64,000 nt of DNA, taken from positions 22,889-86,888 of the forward strand of contig JAVBON010000013.1 of NCBI GenBank assembly GCA_031550525.1, written 5' to 3'. Position 1 is the first letter of the stretch; every line of letters starts with the position of its first letter. A program made the translations under genes and the position numbers. The notes under the pieces are model-generated. The model was not told the origin of the DNA and made no database searches. It saw only the letters and a program-made list of their open reading frames with translations. Of this stretch, positions 17,445 to 27,527 are shown piece after piece. The stretch comes from WRHT01 sp031550525. Its GTDB lineage: Bacteria; Desulfobacterota; Desulfovibrionia; Desulfovibrionales; Desulfovibrionaceae.

Positions 17445-17602
17445 TCCGCCCTCACCCGTACATAAAAAGTTTAGTAGATGAATTTATAGTGAATCAGCCA
17501 GCTTGTAAACCTTAATTTAGCACGGTAACTACCTATAATAATATAAAAAAATATTTATACACCCAGTTCGTTATTTAACATTCAAATTTACTGTCAAATT
17601 GT

Positions 17603-17630
17603 AAAAAGGCCGCCTCACAGGCGGCCTTTT
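17603..17630 (-). terminator. Rho-independent terminator after the symporter gene
   Basis: A GGCCGCCT/AGGCGGCC hairpin with a 4-nt loop is followed on the minus strand by TTTTTAC. It lies about 20 bp after the symporter stop at 17651 and separates that gene from the APE-like operon promoter region. Confidence 0.85.
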
Positions 17631-17650
17631 GCAGGTCATATTAATACGCG

Positions 17651-19090
17651 CTATTCAAAATCGGAGTCTTCGGCATGGGTGCCGCTGCCGTCGTCATGCA
17701 GGAAATAGGCTTTGGTAAGCCTGTACAGCACCGGGCTGAGCATGAGCACGCCTATAAGGTTTGGTATGGCCATAAGGGCGTTAAGGGTATCTGCAATCTG
17801 CCACACCGTATCCAACTGGCAGATTACCCCCAAGGGCACGGCCAGCGTGAATATAAGGCGGAAAGGCTTGAGGGCCCTGTCCCCCAGCAGGTAAATGACG
17901 CAACGCTCGCTGTAAACGCACCAACCCAAAATAGTGGTAAAGGCAAACAACGCCGAGCCTACGGCAACCATCCAACTGCCCAGGCCGGGGAAAACCGATT
18001 CAAAAGCGGAACTGGTGAGGGCGGATCCGGTCAGCTTGGCTTCGCTCGTCCACACGCCGGTTACCAAAATGGCAAAGCCGGTCATGCTGCACACAACTAT
18101 GGTATCAATAAACGTGCCCAGCATGGATATTATACCCATGCGCACGGGGCTGTTAATGGAGGCTGTAGCGTGGGCTATGGGGGCGCTGCCCATGCCTGCC
18201 TCGTTGGAAAACACGCCGCGGGCTATGCCGTAACGCATGGCCATGGCCACGGTGGAGCCTGCAAAGCCGCCAACCGCGGCGGTGGGGGTGAAGGCCTCAT
18301 ATATAACCAGCCAGAAAATGCGGGGCACTTCGGTAATGTGCATGGCGATAACGCCCAAGGAGCAAATGATGTAAAAAACGCACATGAACGGCACTATTTT
18401 ACCAGCCACATCGCCTATGCGCTTTACGCCGCCAACTAGCACAGCGCCTATGCCCACAAGCAGTATGCCAGCCACGGCGACGCGCACCGGGCTCAAGTTT
18501 ATGCTGTCAGTTGCCGCCATGGCGCTGCCTGCCGTCCAGCTATCGGGCAATACCGGCAAAAGAGCCCCTATAATGGAGTTGCTCTGCACCATGTTGCCTA
18601 TGCCAAAACCGGCAAAAGCGCCGAAAATGGCGAACAATGTGCCCAGCCATACCCAGTTTTTACCCAGGCCGTTTTTTATAAAATACATGGTGCCGCCCAC
18701 AAAGTGACCGTCGGGCGTGCGCTCGCGGTACTTAACCGCTAGTACGGATTCAGCGTATTTGGTGGCCATGCCCACCATGGCCGTGCACCACATCCAAAAA
18801 AGCGCGCCAGGGCCGCCCATAAATATGGCGGTGGCCACGCCAGCAATGTTGCCTGTACCCACGGTGGCGGCCAGAGCCGTCATAAGGGAGTTGAAGGGAG
18901 TAAGCTCGCCCTTGGAGCCATGTTCCGCCTTACGTCCGCGCCACAGCATGCGAAATGCGTACGGTATGCGCCGCCAGGGCATGAAACGCAGCATGATGGT
19001 GAGGAGAAGGCCTGTGCCTACAATCATCACCAACATAATCGGGCCCCACACTACTGAGTTGATTGCACCTAACAATTCGGTAAAGCTCAT
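17651..19090 (-). CDS. Sodium:alanine/glycine symporter (AGCS family)
   Basis: A 479-residue integral membrane protein of about ten to eleven TMs. Family-type stretches are ATVGTGNIAGVATAIFMGGP, FSNEAGMGSAPIAHA and WCTAMVGMATKYAE, which place it in the amino-acid carrier (AGCS) family importing alanine or glycine with Na+. ATG 19090 is preceded by AAAGGGG; the form from 19159 would add a non-conserved extension. Upstream on its strand TTGACA (19315-19310) and a weak TAGGTA (19291-19286) with 18-bp spacing could be a promoter. It is monocistronic. Confidence 0.88.
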   Translation of the reverse strand: MSFTELLGAINSVVWGPIMLVMIVGTGLLLTIMLRFMPWRRIPYAFRMLWRGRKAEHGSKGELTPFNSLMTALAATVGTGNIAGVATAIFMGGPGALFWMWCTAMVGMATKYAESVLAVKYRERTPDGHFVGGTMYFIKNGLGKNWVWLGTLFAIFGAFAGFGIGNMVQSNSIIGALLPVLPDSWTAGSAMAATDSINLSPVRVAVAGILLVGIGAVLVGGVKRIGDVAGKIVPFMCVFYIICSLGVIAMHITEVPRIFWLVIYEAFTPTAAVGGFAGSTVAMAMRYGIARGVFSNEAGMGSAPIAHATASINSPVRMGIISMLGTFIDTIVVCSMTGFAILVTGVWTSEAKLTGSALTSSAFESVFPGLGSWMVAVGSALFAFTTILGWCVYSERCVIYLLGDRALKPFRLIFTLAVPLGVICQLDTVWQIADTLNALMAIPNLIGVLMLSPVLYRLTKAYFLHDDGSGTHAEDSDFE

Positions 19091-19731
19091 GTTCGCCCCT
19101 TTAGTTTGCTTAATGGCGCAAAAACAAAACGCCACAAAATAATATGCGTTTACAGGCATGGCCTGAAAAAGCCGATATTAACAGGTTAACAGCGAAAAAG
19201 CGCCGGCAAAGTCTGCCGCATTGACAAAATATGTGGTGGGAACGGTTTTTGGCCGCCCGGCATGCCTGAAGTGAAATAATACGTTTACCTAGCTGATAAA
19301 ACTTCCGGCTGTCAACAACCAAAACGTTACACGGCGCACATTTTAATAACCTTGTGCCCGTGCTGAAATACCGTGTTTGCCTATTGTTAAAGTTTAATAT
19401 GCAAATTTTCGCGCGGCAAAAAAAATATCACGCCTGCCTCACGGCTCGCGGCTCTAATCTGGAGCATGGCGCAATACAGCCCCGCCGCCACTATGTCGCT
19501 TACCCCTTTTACATAACAGGGCTTATCTGTTATTATTATTTGTAACATACACAATTTCAGGTAGTTATGATTCCATATTTTACAATAGCGTCACTCGCGT
19601 AATAAATACTTGTATTTATGTTGGCAACACAATGGTTATCCACTATATTATATTATCATGCTCCCGCGCGTGTGCCCTGCATAATAAAATGCTGAGCCCG
19701 ATAACTCTTTAACACCACCTGGCCACCAGTT
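19091..19731. other. 641-bp divergent intergenic region
   Basis: Contains the upstream regions of the symporter (minus) and of the first hybrid kinase (plus). It is A/T-richer than the genes. Apart from the weak promoter-like pair at 19286-19315 noted with the symporter, no hairpin, operator or small gene could be supported; short readings such as 19354-19545 look non-coding. Confidence 0.5.
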
Positions 19732-22700
19732 ATGACTAAAAAAATAGGCAAACCCCGTTTATTTGTTGAAAAAATATTCAATAAATTCGGGATTGGCATG
19801 CGCGCCAAATTGATCAGCCTATTTGTGCTGATCAAGGTTTTGCCGTTAATATTGCTGGCTATTATAGCTTGGCGGCAGTCATGGCACTTGGGCCAAGAAG
19901 TTGCCCAAAGGGCGATTGAGCTGCACAACACCGCCAATACCGCCCTGGTGGAGACAGGCAACATTGCTACCACTGATGCCGTAAACGCCCTGGACGAAAG
20001 AGCGCGTGAAGACATAGAGCGCATGTCCACCGACGCGGCCGCGAGAGTAGCCAACTTTTTGTATGCGCGCGACGATGATATTTTGTTTGCCTCGCAGTTG
20101 GAGCCGGATGCAAAGACTTATTCCGGCTTTATCAGCAACAAGCACGGCAACGTTATTGTGCCAGGCGCATGGGAGTTGCCCGAAAACGGCAAAAGCTGGG
20201 TTCCGGTCGCAAAGCGCGGAAACGGCGAGTTGCGGGTTTCGTCCAACCCGGAAAATGACTTAAGCTTTCATTACCGCCCCGCCGACGAGTTCATCACCCA
20301 AAAGCGCCCGCTGTTTCTGGAAATTACCTTTGTGGATCTGAATGGCTGGGAAAAGGTAAAAATTACTACCTCGCCGCTTATGTCCAAAGAGCTAAAAAAC
20401 GTTTCCAAGCGCGAAAACACCTTTGTCAAGGCCGAAACCTACTTTGCCGATCTGCACAAACTGGCCCCCGGCCAGATATATGTTTCCGGCGTAATAGGCG
20501 AGTATGTTGGCTCGCGCATTATAGGCGTCTATAACAAAGAAAACGCCGCCAAGGCCGGTATGGCTTTTGAGCCGGAAAAATCAGCCTACGCCGGGCGCGA
20601 AAACCCCGTGGGCAAGCGTTTTAAAGGCCTGGTGCGCTGGGCCACGCCGGTAATGCGCCACGGCAAAAAAATAGGTTATGTAACCTTGGCCCTGGACCAT
20701 GACCATATTATGGAATTTGTTGACCGCATAACGCCCATGAGCGCGCGGTACATTGAAATACCAGACGCCGCTGACGGAAACTACGCCTTTATGTGGGATT
20801 ACAATGGGCGCAGCATAGCGCACCCCCGCCATTTTTCCATTGCCGGATACGACGCGGAGACAGGCGACCCGCAAGTGCCATGGCTGGAAGACCGCATTTA
20901 TAACGAGTGGCAGGCCTCCGGCAAAAGTTACGCCGAATTTATAGAGGACGTGCCCACCTTCATGGCGCAGTCGGTTCACAAAAAACCGGCCCCGGAACTG
21001 ACAAAAGCCGGGCTGGTTGGGCTAGATTGCCGCTACCTTAACAACGCTCCACAATGCACCGGCTGGTTCGACCTTACCGAAACAGGCGGTTCCGGCTCGT
21101 TCAATATTTTATGGAGTGGGCTTAAAAAGCTTACTACCGCCGCCGCCATACCCTACTACACAGGGCAATACGCCAACTCGCCGCGCGGCTTCGGCTTTGT
21201 GGCCATAGGCGCTGGGCTGGACGATTTTCACCGCTCGGCCACTGAAACCAAAAAGGTTATAGACCAGCTCATCGCCCAGACCAATACGGCCATGAAGGTG
21301 ATGTCGGAAGACACCAAGGCCGCCATAGACCGCAACCTATTCGATACCGCAACCACGCTCGGCCTGAGCACCAGCCTTATGGGCGTGCTGGTCGTTTTGG
21401 TGGCCATATGGCTGGCCTCCATTTTTACCAACAGCATCACCAGGCTTATTAACGGCATTTCGCGCTTCCGCTCCGGCGAGCGCGAGTTCCGCTTCAACGC
21501 CGTTATAAAGGACGAAATCGGCGCTTTGGCCGACGCCTTTGATGAAATGGCCGACAACATAGTCTCCACGGCTCAGGGCGGCTTGTTCATAACCGATTTG
21601 GACATGCGCTGCATTTATATAAATGAAGACTCCCTGCGCCGCTCCGGCGTAAGCACATTGGAAGAAGCCAAGGGTAAATATTACTGGGAGCTCACCGCCT
21701 TCAGGCGCAACAGCCCTGAAGACCCCGTGACGGCCCTGCTTAACGGCTCCGAGCCTGTTTCTTTCTATGCCGAATCAACGGATCGTTACTACCTGGCCAA
21801 AGCCGACTTCTTCCGCAACAAAGATGGCGAGCACATAGGCTACATAGTAAGCATAACCGATGTTACAGACCTTGAGCTGGCCCGCCTGCGCAGCGCGGAG
21901 CAGCACGCCATGCTGGAAAACATTTTTAACGCATTTCCGGACATGATTACCTACATGGACGAAAGCGGCAAATACAAGGTGGTTAACACGCGCTTCTGCG
22001 AAATGGTGGGCTTGCCGGAGGCTGGCATAACAGGGCGCTTGCCGCGCGAAGTGCTGCCGCCAGACATAGCGGCACAGCAACAGCTTATTTTTGAAAAATC
22101 CGTGAATACGCACCAGTCGCAATTGCTGGAAGAAAAAATTGTATTTGCCGACGGGCATAGCGAAATTGCCGATTCCGTATACACCCCGCTGTTTGACAAA
22201 TTTAGCCGCAATATAGGTTTGTTGCGTGTAAGCCGCGACGTTTCGGCCCGCGTGGGGGTAGAGGCGCAACTGCGCAGCACCCAGCAGGAACTTAAGCAGG
22301 CTGTGGATAACGCCAATAACGCCAGCCAGTCAAAAAGCGCCTTTTTGGCCAGAATGAGCCACGAAATACGTACTCCGATGAACGCCATTCTCGGCATGAC
22401 CGGCATAGTGCGGCGCAAAATATCGGACCCCGCCCCGGACATGGGGGCTGTAAGCAAGCACCTGAGCCAGATTGAGCAATCCTCCAAACATCTCTTGGGG
22501 CTTATCAGCGATATTTTGGATATATCCAAAATAGAAGCCGGAAAAATAGAACTGTCTGAAGAGCCTTTTGAACTTCACAGTCTTCTGGAAGACGTTGAAT
22601 CCATAATCCGGCCGCGTTGTCTGGAATCAAACATCAGCTTTACCGTAAACGCCGATATCCCGCACAGCAACAAGCTGGTAAGCGATGCCCTGCGCCTGCG

Positions 22701-23487
22701 CCAGGTGCTTATAAACCTGCTGGGCAACGCTGTAAAATTCAGCCACCCAGGCGGTTTGGTAACGCTTTCGGTTATTGAGCGCAAGGTCGAGAACAACGCC
22801 TCGCTGGTATATTTTGAAGTGCGCGATAACGGCATAGGCATGGATTTAAGCAAGTTTACCAGCTTGTTCAATCCATTTGAGCAAGCTAACGCGCAAATTA
22901 ACCAGCGTTACGGCGGCACAGGCCTTGGGCTTTCCATAAGCCAGAGCATTGTTGGCATGATGGGCGGCAACATAGACGTGCAAAGCGCCCCTGGCGTGGG
23001 CAGCGCCTTTTCGTTTGAAATGTGGATGCCCCACCACGAGATGGACCAAGTCTCAGCCGAAGCGCTGGACGAGCAGGACTACCACTACCTGCTTGGCGGA
23101 AAACGCATGCTGCTGGTTGACGATATAGATATAAACCGCATGATTATCGCCGAAATGCTGGACGGCTACAATATAACCATAGACGAAGCCGCCAATGGCC
23201 GCGAGGCCATTGAAAAGTTTATCGCATCCACGCCCGGCGCCTACGACTTCATACTTATGGACGTGCAAATGCCGGAAATGGACGGATACACCGCCACGCG
23301 CAATATTCGCGTTTCCGCCCACCCCGATGCCGTGCGCGTGCCAGTTATAGCAATGACGGCCAACGCCTTTAAAGACGATGTGGATAAAGCCATGAACAGC
23401 GGAATGAACGCCCACGTGGCCAAGCCCGTGGAATTTGCCGTTATGATGGAAACCATCGCCAAGGTGCTGCTGGCTCAAAAGAAATAG
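19732..23487 (+). CDS. Membrane hybrid histidine kinase (Cache-like sensor, HAMP, PAS-PAS, HisKA, HATPase, REC)
   Basis: A 1251-residue sensor. TM1 is at ~27-47, followed by a ~490-residue periplasmic sensor resembling a double-Cache domain (EFITQKRPLFLEITFVDL, YVSGVIGEYVGSRIIGVYNK), then TM2 at ~541-563, HAMP to ~615 and two PAS domains (starting ~617 and ~726). HisKA has SHEIRTPMNAI (His ~877). HATPase_c carries LGNAVKF (N box), DNGIGMD and GGTGLGLSIS. The C-terminal REC has the phospho-acceptor Asp in LMDVQMPEMDG (~1176) and the MTANAF / VAKPVE signatures. All catalytic residues are present, so it should be active. No dedicated output regulator lies next to it. Ligand unknown. Confidence 0.9.
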   Translation: MTKKIGKPRLFVEKIFNKFGIGMRAKLISLFVLIKVLPLILLAIIAWRQSWHLGQEVAQRAIELHNTANTALVETGNIATTDAVNALDERAREDIERMSTDAAARVANFLYARDDDILFASQLEPDAKTYSGFISNKHGNVIVPGAWELPENGKSWVPVAKRGNGELRVSSNPENDLSFHYRPADEFITQKRPLFLEITFVDLNGWEKVKITTSPLMSKELKNVSKRENTFVKAETYFADLHKLAPGQIYVSGVIGEYVGSRIIGVYNKENAAKAGMAFEPEKSAYAGRENPVGKRFKGLVRWATPVMRHGKKIGYVTLALDHDHIMEFVDRITPMSARYIEIPDAADGNYAFMWDYNGRSIAHPRHFSIAGYDAETGDPQVPWLEDRIYNEWQASGKSYAEFIEDVPTFMAQSVHKKPAPELTKAGLVGLDCRYLNNAPQCTGWFDLTETGGSGSFNILWSGLKKLTTAAAIPYYTGQYANSPRGFGFVAIGAGLDDFHRSATETKKVIDQLIAQTNTAMKVMSEDTKAAIDRNLFDTATTLGLSTSLMGVLVVLVAIWLASIFTNSITRLINGISRFRSGEREFRFNAVIKDEIGALADAFDEMADNIVSTAQGGLFITDLDMRCIYINEDSLRRSGVSTLEEAKGKYYWELTAFRRNSPEDPVTALLNGSEPVSFYAESTDRYYLAKADFFRNKDGEHIGYIVSITDVTDLELARLRSAEQHAMLENIFNAFPDMITYMDESGKYKVVNTRFCEMVGLPEAGITGRLPREVLPPDIAAQQQLIFEKSVNTHQSQLLEEKIVFADGHSEIADSVYTPLFDKFSRNIGLLRVSRDVSARVGVEAQLRSTQQELKQAVDNANNASQSKSAFLARMSHEIRTPMNAILGMTGIVRRKISDPAPDMGAVSKHLSQIEQSSKHLLGLISDILDISKIEAGKIELSEEPFELHSLLEDVESIIRPRCLESNISFTVNADIPHSNKLVSDALRLRQVLINLLGNAVKFSHPGGLVTLSVIERKVENNASLVYFEVRDNGIGMDLSKFTSLFNPFEQANAQINQRYGGTGLGLSISQSIVGMMGGNIDVQSAPGVGSAFSFEMWMPHHEMDQVSAEALDEQDYHYLLGGKRMLLVDDIDINRMIIAEMLDGYNITIDEAANGREAIEKFIASTPGAYDFILMDVQMPEMDGYTATRNIRVSAHPDAVRVPVIAMTANAFKDDVDKAMNSGMNAHVAKPVEFAVMMETIAKVLLAQKK

Positions 23488-23497
23488 TAAAAGAATT

Positions 23498-23562
23498 ATG
23501 GACCAAGCCTGTTTTACGAGATCCTGGCTCCGCGCGGATCTCGTAAAACAGGCTTGGTCCAT
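23498..23562. terminator. 27-bp perfect hairpin between convergent kinase genes
   Basis: Arms 23498-23524 and 23536-23562 are exact reverse complements (27 bp) around an 11-nt loop. It lies 10 bp past the stop of the plus-strand kinase and 20 bp before the stop of the minus-strand kinase. Position suggests a bidirectional terminator, although no long T run follows on either strand. Confidence 0.65.
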
Positions 23563-23582
23563 TGTGCATTTGTATGCGCTGC

Positions 23583-26500
23583 TTACGCGCCTGAAGTCAG
23601 ACCGGCCTTAAGTGCCGTCACCATCTCCGCCGCTTTTTTAAAATTGTAGCGCGATATTACATAATCAAGCTCCACCACGCTTTGCTGGAGCGTTGCGGGC
23701 CAGAGCATTTTGCGCATATCTTCCACCGCCCGCTTGCATTGCAACGGCGTGCCGGATTCCAGAAAACCGGCCAGCTTGTCAAGCTGCGCGGCCAGTGCGG
23801 CTTTATCTGGCGCTTTGTTATCTTCCAGCGCGGCGTCTGGCTGCCCTGCCCCCAGCACGGCGCGAATATCACCGGATGCGGCATCGACATCGGCCGCCAG
23901 TTGTTGCAGTATGCCTTCAAAGCCTTGTGGCTGTTCGCTGTGCAGGGCGTGTTCCAGCGCCTTTACGTTTTTCATGGCCGCATCGGCGGAGATGGAGCCG
24001 AAAAATGTTACCAGGGTATGCGCCAGAATGCGGGCGTGTTCCCACTGCCCCGCATCCACTGCCTGCTCCAGTTGCCGCAACACGCCGGTTTTTTGCGGCG
24101 AATTTCCTGTAAGATCAAGATAAAGCCTTGCGTTGTTGCGCACCTGCGTCACAAAGCTATCGACATTGGAATAATGCCCTTGCAGCGGTGGGGTATTTTC
24201 GCCTTTCTCCCGCACGGGGGCGGCCGGCGCATCGGCCTTGCCCGCCATGTTTTCGCCGCGCCTGCTTTTACGCAGCCACTCCGCCAGACAAGCGAAAAGC
24301 TCCAGGCTGTCTATGGGTTTGGTTACATGCGCGTTCATACCGGCGGCCAGGCTTTTTTGCCTGTCGCCGGTCATGGCGTGGGCCGTCATGGCAATAACGG
24401 GCAAATGCGCGAAACGCTTTTGGGCGCGCAGGCGCTCAGTGGCCTCCAGCCCGTCCATTTCCGGCATCTGAATATCCATAAGCACCAGATCGAAATTCTC
24501 TTTATTCAGCATTTCCAACGCCTGTTTGCCGTTGGAAGCGATGCTCACCTTAAGCCCGGCGCTTGAGATTATTTCTTCCGCCACCATCTGGTTAAGCTCG
24601 TTGTCTTCGGCCAGCAAAATTTTGGCCCCCGCGAACTCGCGCATCATATCCTGCATAAGCCCGGCTGTTTCGATTTGCGGGGCCAGAGTAATGTTACGGT
24701 CAAAGGCCTGCATGATGTTTTCAAACAGAGCGGATTGCGTGACCGGGCGCGTAATGGTTTTTTGAATAAACCCTTCAAAGCCGTTTACGGGTGAATCTTT
24801 ATCGGCAACAACCAGCAGCACGGGCAAGGGCGCGTCTTTATCCCACGCCGGGGCTGCGCGCAAAAATTCCCGCACCTCGCTTTCAGGCACATCGTGGCTT
24901 ATGGCCAGCAGATCTATATCGGCGCCATTACCCGCCATTTTCTCCGTGGCTTCGGCAAAGCTGTGGTAACGGGCTATGTTGTGGCAGCCCAGCGAGTATA
25001 AAAGCTCGTGCAGGGTTTCGCGCTCCACCGTATCCGCATCTATTACCAGCGCGCGGATATCTTTGAAGCTGGCCGGGCGCGACCCGGCCCGGCGGTGTTT
25101 ATCCGCCACGCCGAACCTTGCCGTGAATTGAAAGGACGAGCCCTTGCCCGGCACACTCTCGCACCATATTTTTCCGCCCATCAGCTCCACCAGGTTTTTG
25201 CACAGGGCAAGGCCCAGGCCGGTGCCGCCGTATTTGCGGGTGGTGGAGGTATCGGCCTGGTTGAAAGGCGTAAACAGCTTGGCTACCTGCGCCTCCGTCA
25301 TGCCTATGCCGGAATCGTCCACCTGAAAATGAAGCTCGGCGCTGCCGCTATCAGACGCAATAACACGCGCGGATATGCTTACCTCGCCGGCCTCTGTAAA
25401 TTTTATGGCATTGGTGGCCAGATTGGTGAGAACCTGGCTCAAGCGCAAGGGGTCGCCCACATATTGCTCGTGCAGACCTGACTGAATGCTCACTTTAAGT
25501 CCAAGTTTTTTTTCTTGCGCCCTGGCGCTGACCAAATCTTTCACGCCGCGCACGATATCTTCGAGATAAAACGGAATTTTCTCCATTTCCAGCTTTCCGG
25601 CCTCGATTTTAGAGAAATCTAGAATATCGTTGATGATGCGCAAAAGGTTTTTGGTGGCGAAATCGACTTTTTCAATATACTCGCGCTGCCTCGGGGTAAG
25701 ATCAGTACGCAGCACCAGATGCACCATGCCCACAATGGCGTTCATCGGCGTGCGTATTTCATGGCTCATGTTGGCCAAAAAATCGCCCTTGGCCGCGTTG
25801 GCCTTGTGGGCCTGCTCCGCCAACTCGTTGGCCACATCGGCGGCGTGGGCCAGTTGCCTGTTGGCTATTTCCAGCGCGTCTTTGGCTTTTTGCAGGTTTG
25901 TGTTGGCTTCGCGCACTTCGCTTATATCCAGCGTGCTGCCGTAGGTGCCCAGCTTTTGCCCGCTTTCGGAAAAAAGCGCCTTACCGGAAGTGCGTGTCCA
26001 GAGCAAATCGCCGTCCTTACGCACAAGGCGGCATTCCAGATCACGAAAAATGGAATTGGCCGGAGAAATTTCAAACTTGTCCAATACGCCGGAATCATAC
26101 AAAAAATCGCCCCATTTGTGACCCACAAACTCGTCTCGCTCATAGCCCAGCATGCTGACCACGCGCTCGGAGACATAATTTATGCGGCCGTCCGCCTCGG
26201 TGCTCCAAAGCATTTCGCCGGTGGCTTCTTCCACCAGGCGAAAGCGCTGCTGTGATTCGCGCAGGGCCTGGTTAACGCGCGCGTTGTTTATGGCCGTGCC
26301 TATAAGCGTGCCGGCGGCGCGCAGGATATTTTCCTCCTCCGCCGACCACACGTACTCGGAGTGGCAGTCATCAAAGCCTATAAAACCCCACAAGGTGTCG
26401 CCAAACATGATTGGGGCCGTCATAATGGAAATTATGCCCCGAAGCGTCAGCTGTTCCCGCTCCAGAATATGCATGTTTTTTACCAGGCTGTTAACGCAGC

Positions 26501-27518
26501 GGCCGGATCGGAAGGTATCTATCCAGGTGGGTATGGTTTCGGATACCGGACGGTTGGTGGATATATCAAGATTCTGCTGCGGCTCGGCCCCCAACGACCA
26601 CTCGTAAAGCTGCGAGGTGTGAGGCTCGGGGTTAACCTGCGGGTTGGGGCTTTCATGTATGCTCCACACATATACCCTATCCACGCCTGTCGCTTCGCCC
26701 AGCATGGCGAGCACCTGTTTTACGGAGGTGTTGAAGTCACTTTCGCGCGAGAGCAGCAATTGGGCTATTTCGCTTGTGGTTTGCAAAAGCTTGTTGCGCC
26801 TTTCGGCATCGGCGGCCATCTGGCGGCGCTCCGTAATGTCGAAGCCGGTGCCAAGCACGGCCAGCAGGTTGCCGCCCGCGTCCAGAATAGGCCGCGCGTA
26901 AAGCTGCATCCACAACGGTTTATCTTTGAATATGGTATGAAAATCCAACACCTGCACGCTTTTTTCCGTTACCGCGCGCATTACGGTTTCGCTGAGCACC
27001 TGCGCGGATGTGGCGCTGGTAAATTCGTAAAAGGTCTTGTCGGCAAGGTTGGCCGCATCTGTACCGAAAAATTCGCCGCAGGCCCTGTTGCAGACTATGG
27101 TTTTGGCTGTGGCGTCAAACAGAGCCACCACAAAGGGAAATTCGTTAATTATGGCGGTGTCGTATCCGGCCTCGGCAATAGCCTGCAAGCCGGATTTAAG
27201 CGTAAGCTTTAGCAGGGCCGCGCCGCTTGCATCGGCAAACATAACCTGCAAGCGCGCCGGCGTGGGCTGCCCCCCCGGCGCGCCAAGGGCGGCGTCGTGC
27301 CATTGGGTGCCGCGCCCCGCGCTTATGCCGCCGGATATACTTTTAAGCAGGGCATCCGTAAGGCCAAGACTGGAAACGCCCATGCCTTTGGTAGGAACAA
27401 CCGGCGATATTTGCTCAAAGCGCAAATTCCAGTCCGTAATAATGCCGCTGTTAAAATCCAGCATCAGCATGGGCTGGTTGAATGAATTCAATATACTGTG
27501 AACTACGGAGTCATCCAT
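23583..27518 (-). CDS. Soluble hybrid histidine kinase (PAS, PAS, GAF, PAS, HisKA, HATPase, REC, REC, HPt)
   Basis: About 1311 residues with no TM segment, so probably cytoplasmic. In order: an N-terminal PAS-like region, PAS (~128-235), GAF (~250-405), PAS (~415-530), coiled coil, HisKA with SHEIRTPMNAIV (His ~585), HATPase_c (TNAIKFTEAGE, DSGIGMTE, GGTGLGLAL), a first receiver, a second receiver with LMDIQMPEMDG (Asp ~1015) and MTAHAM / VTKPID, and a C-terminal HPt with AHTLVTFFGS (His ~1167). The first receiver lacks a clear acceptor Asp (region reads LLAISHDVPES). This is a complete His-Asp-His relay apart from that receiver. ATG 27518 follows AGGTG by 6 bp; the in-frame GTG at 27527 is less favoured. 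Target regulator unknown. Confidence 0.88.
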   Translation of the reverse strand: MDDSVVHSILNSFNQPMLMLDFNSGIITDWNLRFEQISPVVPTKGMGVSSLGLTDALLKSISGGISAGRGTQWHDAALGAPGGQPTPARLQVMFADASGAALLKLTLKSGLQAIAEAGYDTAIINEFPFVVALFDATAKTIVCNRACGEFFGTDAANLADKTFYEFTSATSAQVLSETVMRAVTEKSVQVLDFHTIFKDKPLWMQLYARPILDAGGNLLAVLGTGFDITERRQMAADAERRNKLLQTTSEIAQLLLSRESDFNTSVKQVLAMLGEATGVDRVYVWSIHESPNPQVNPEPHTSQLYEWSLGAEPQQNLDISTNRPVSETIPTWIDTFRSGRCVNSLVKNMHILEREQLTLRGIISIMTAPIMFGDTLWGFIGFDDCHSEYVWSAEEENILRAAGTLIGTAINNARVNQALRESQQRFRLVEEATGEMLWSTEADGRINYVSERVVSMLGYERDEFVGHKWGDFLYDSGVLDKFEISPANSIFRDLECRLVRKDGDLLWTRTSGKALFSESGQKLGTYGSTLDISEVREANTNLQKAKDALEIANRQLAHAADVANELAEQAHKANAAKGDFLANMSHEIRTPMNAIVGMVHLVLRTDLTPRQREYIEKVDFATKNLLRIINDILDFSKIEAGKLEMEKIPFYLEDIVRGVKDLVSARAQEKKLGLKVSIQSGLHEQYVGDPLRLSQVLTNLATNAIKFTEAGEVSISARVIASDSGSAELHFQVDDSGIGMTEAQVAKLFTPFNQADTSTTRKYGGTGLGLALCKNLVELMGGKIWCESVPGKGSSFQFTARFGVADKHRRAGSRPASFKDIRALVIDADTVERETLHELLYSLGCHNIARYHSFAEATEKMAGNGADIDLLAISHDVPESEVREFLRAAPAWDKDAPLPVLLVVADKDSPVNGFEGFIQKTITRPVTQSALFENIMQAFDRNITLAPQIETAGLMQDMMREFAGAKILLAEDNELNQMVAEEIISSAGLKVSIASNGKQALEMLNKENFDLVLMDIQMPEMDGLEATERLRAQKRFAHLPVIAMTAHAMTGDRQKSLAAGMNAHVTKPIDSLELFACLAEWLRKSRRGENMAGKADAPAAPVREKGENTPPLQGHYSNVDSFVTQVRNNARLYLDLTGNSPQKTGVLRQLEQAVDAGQWEHARILAHTLVTFFGSISADAAMKNVKALEHALHSEQPQGFEGILQQLAADVDAASGDIRAVLGAGQPDAALEDNKAPDKAALAAQLDKLAGFLESGTPLQCKRAVEDMRKMLWPATLQQSVVELDYVISRYNFKKAAEMVTALKAGLTSGA

Positions 27519-27527
27519 GCTCCACAC

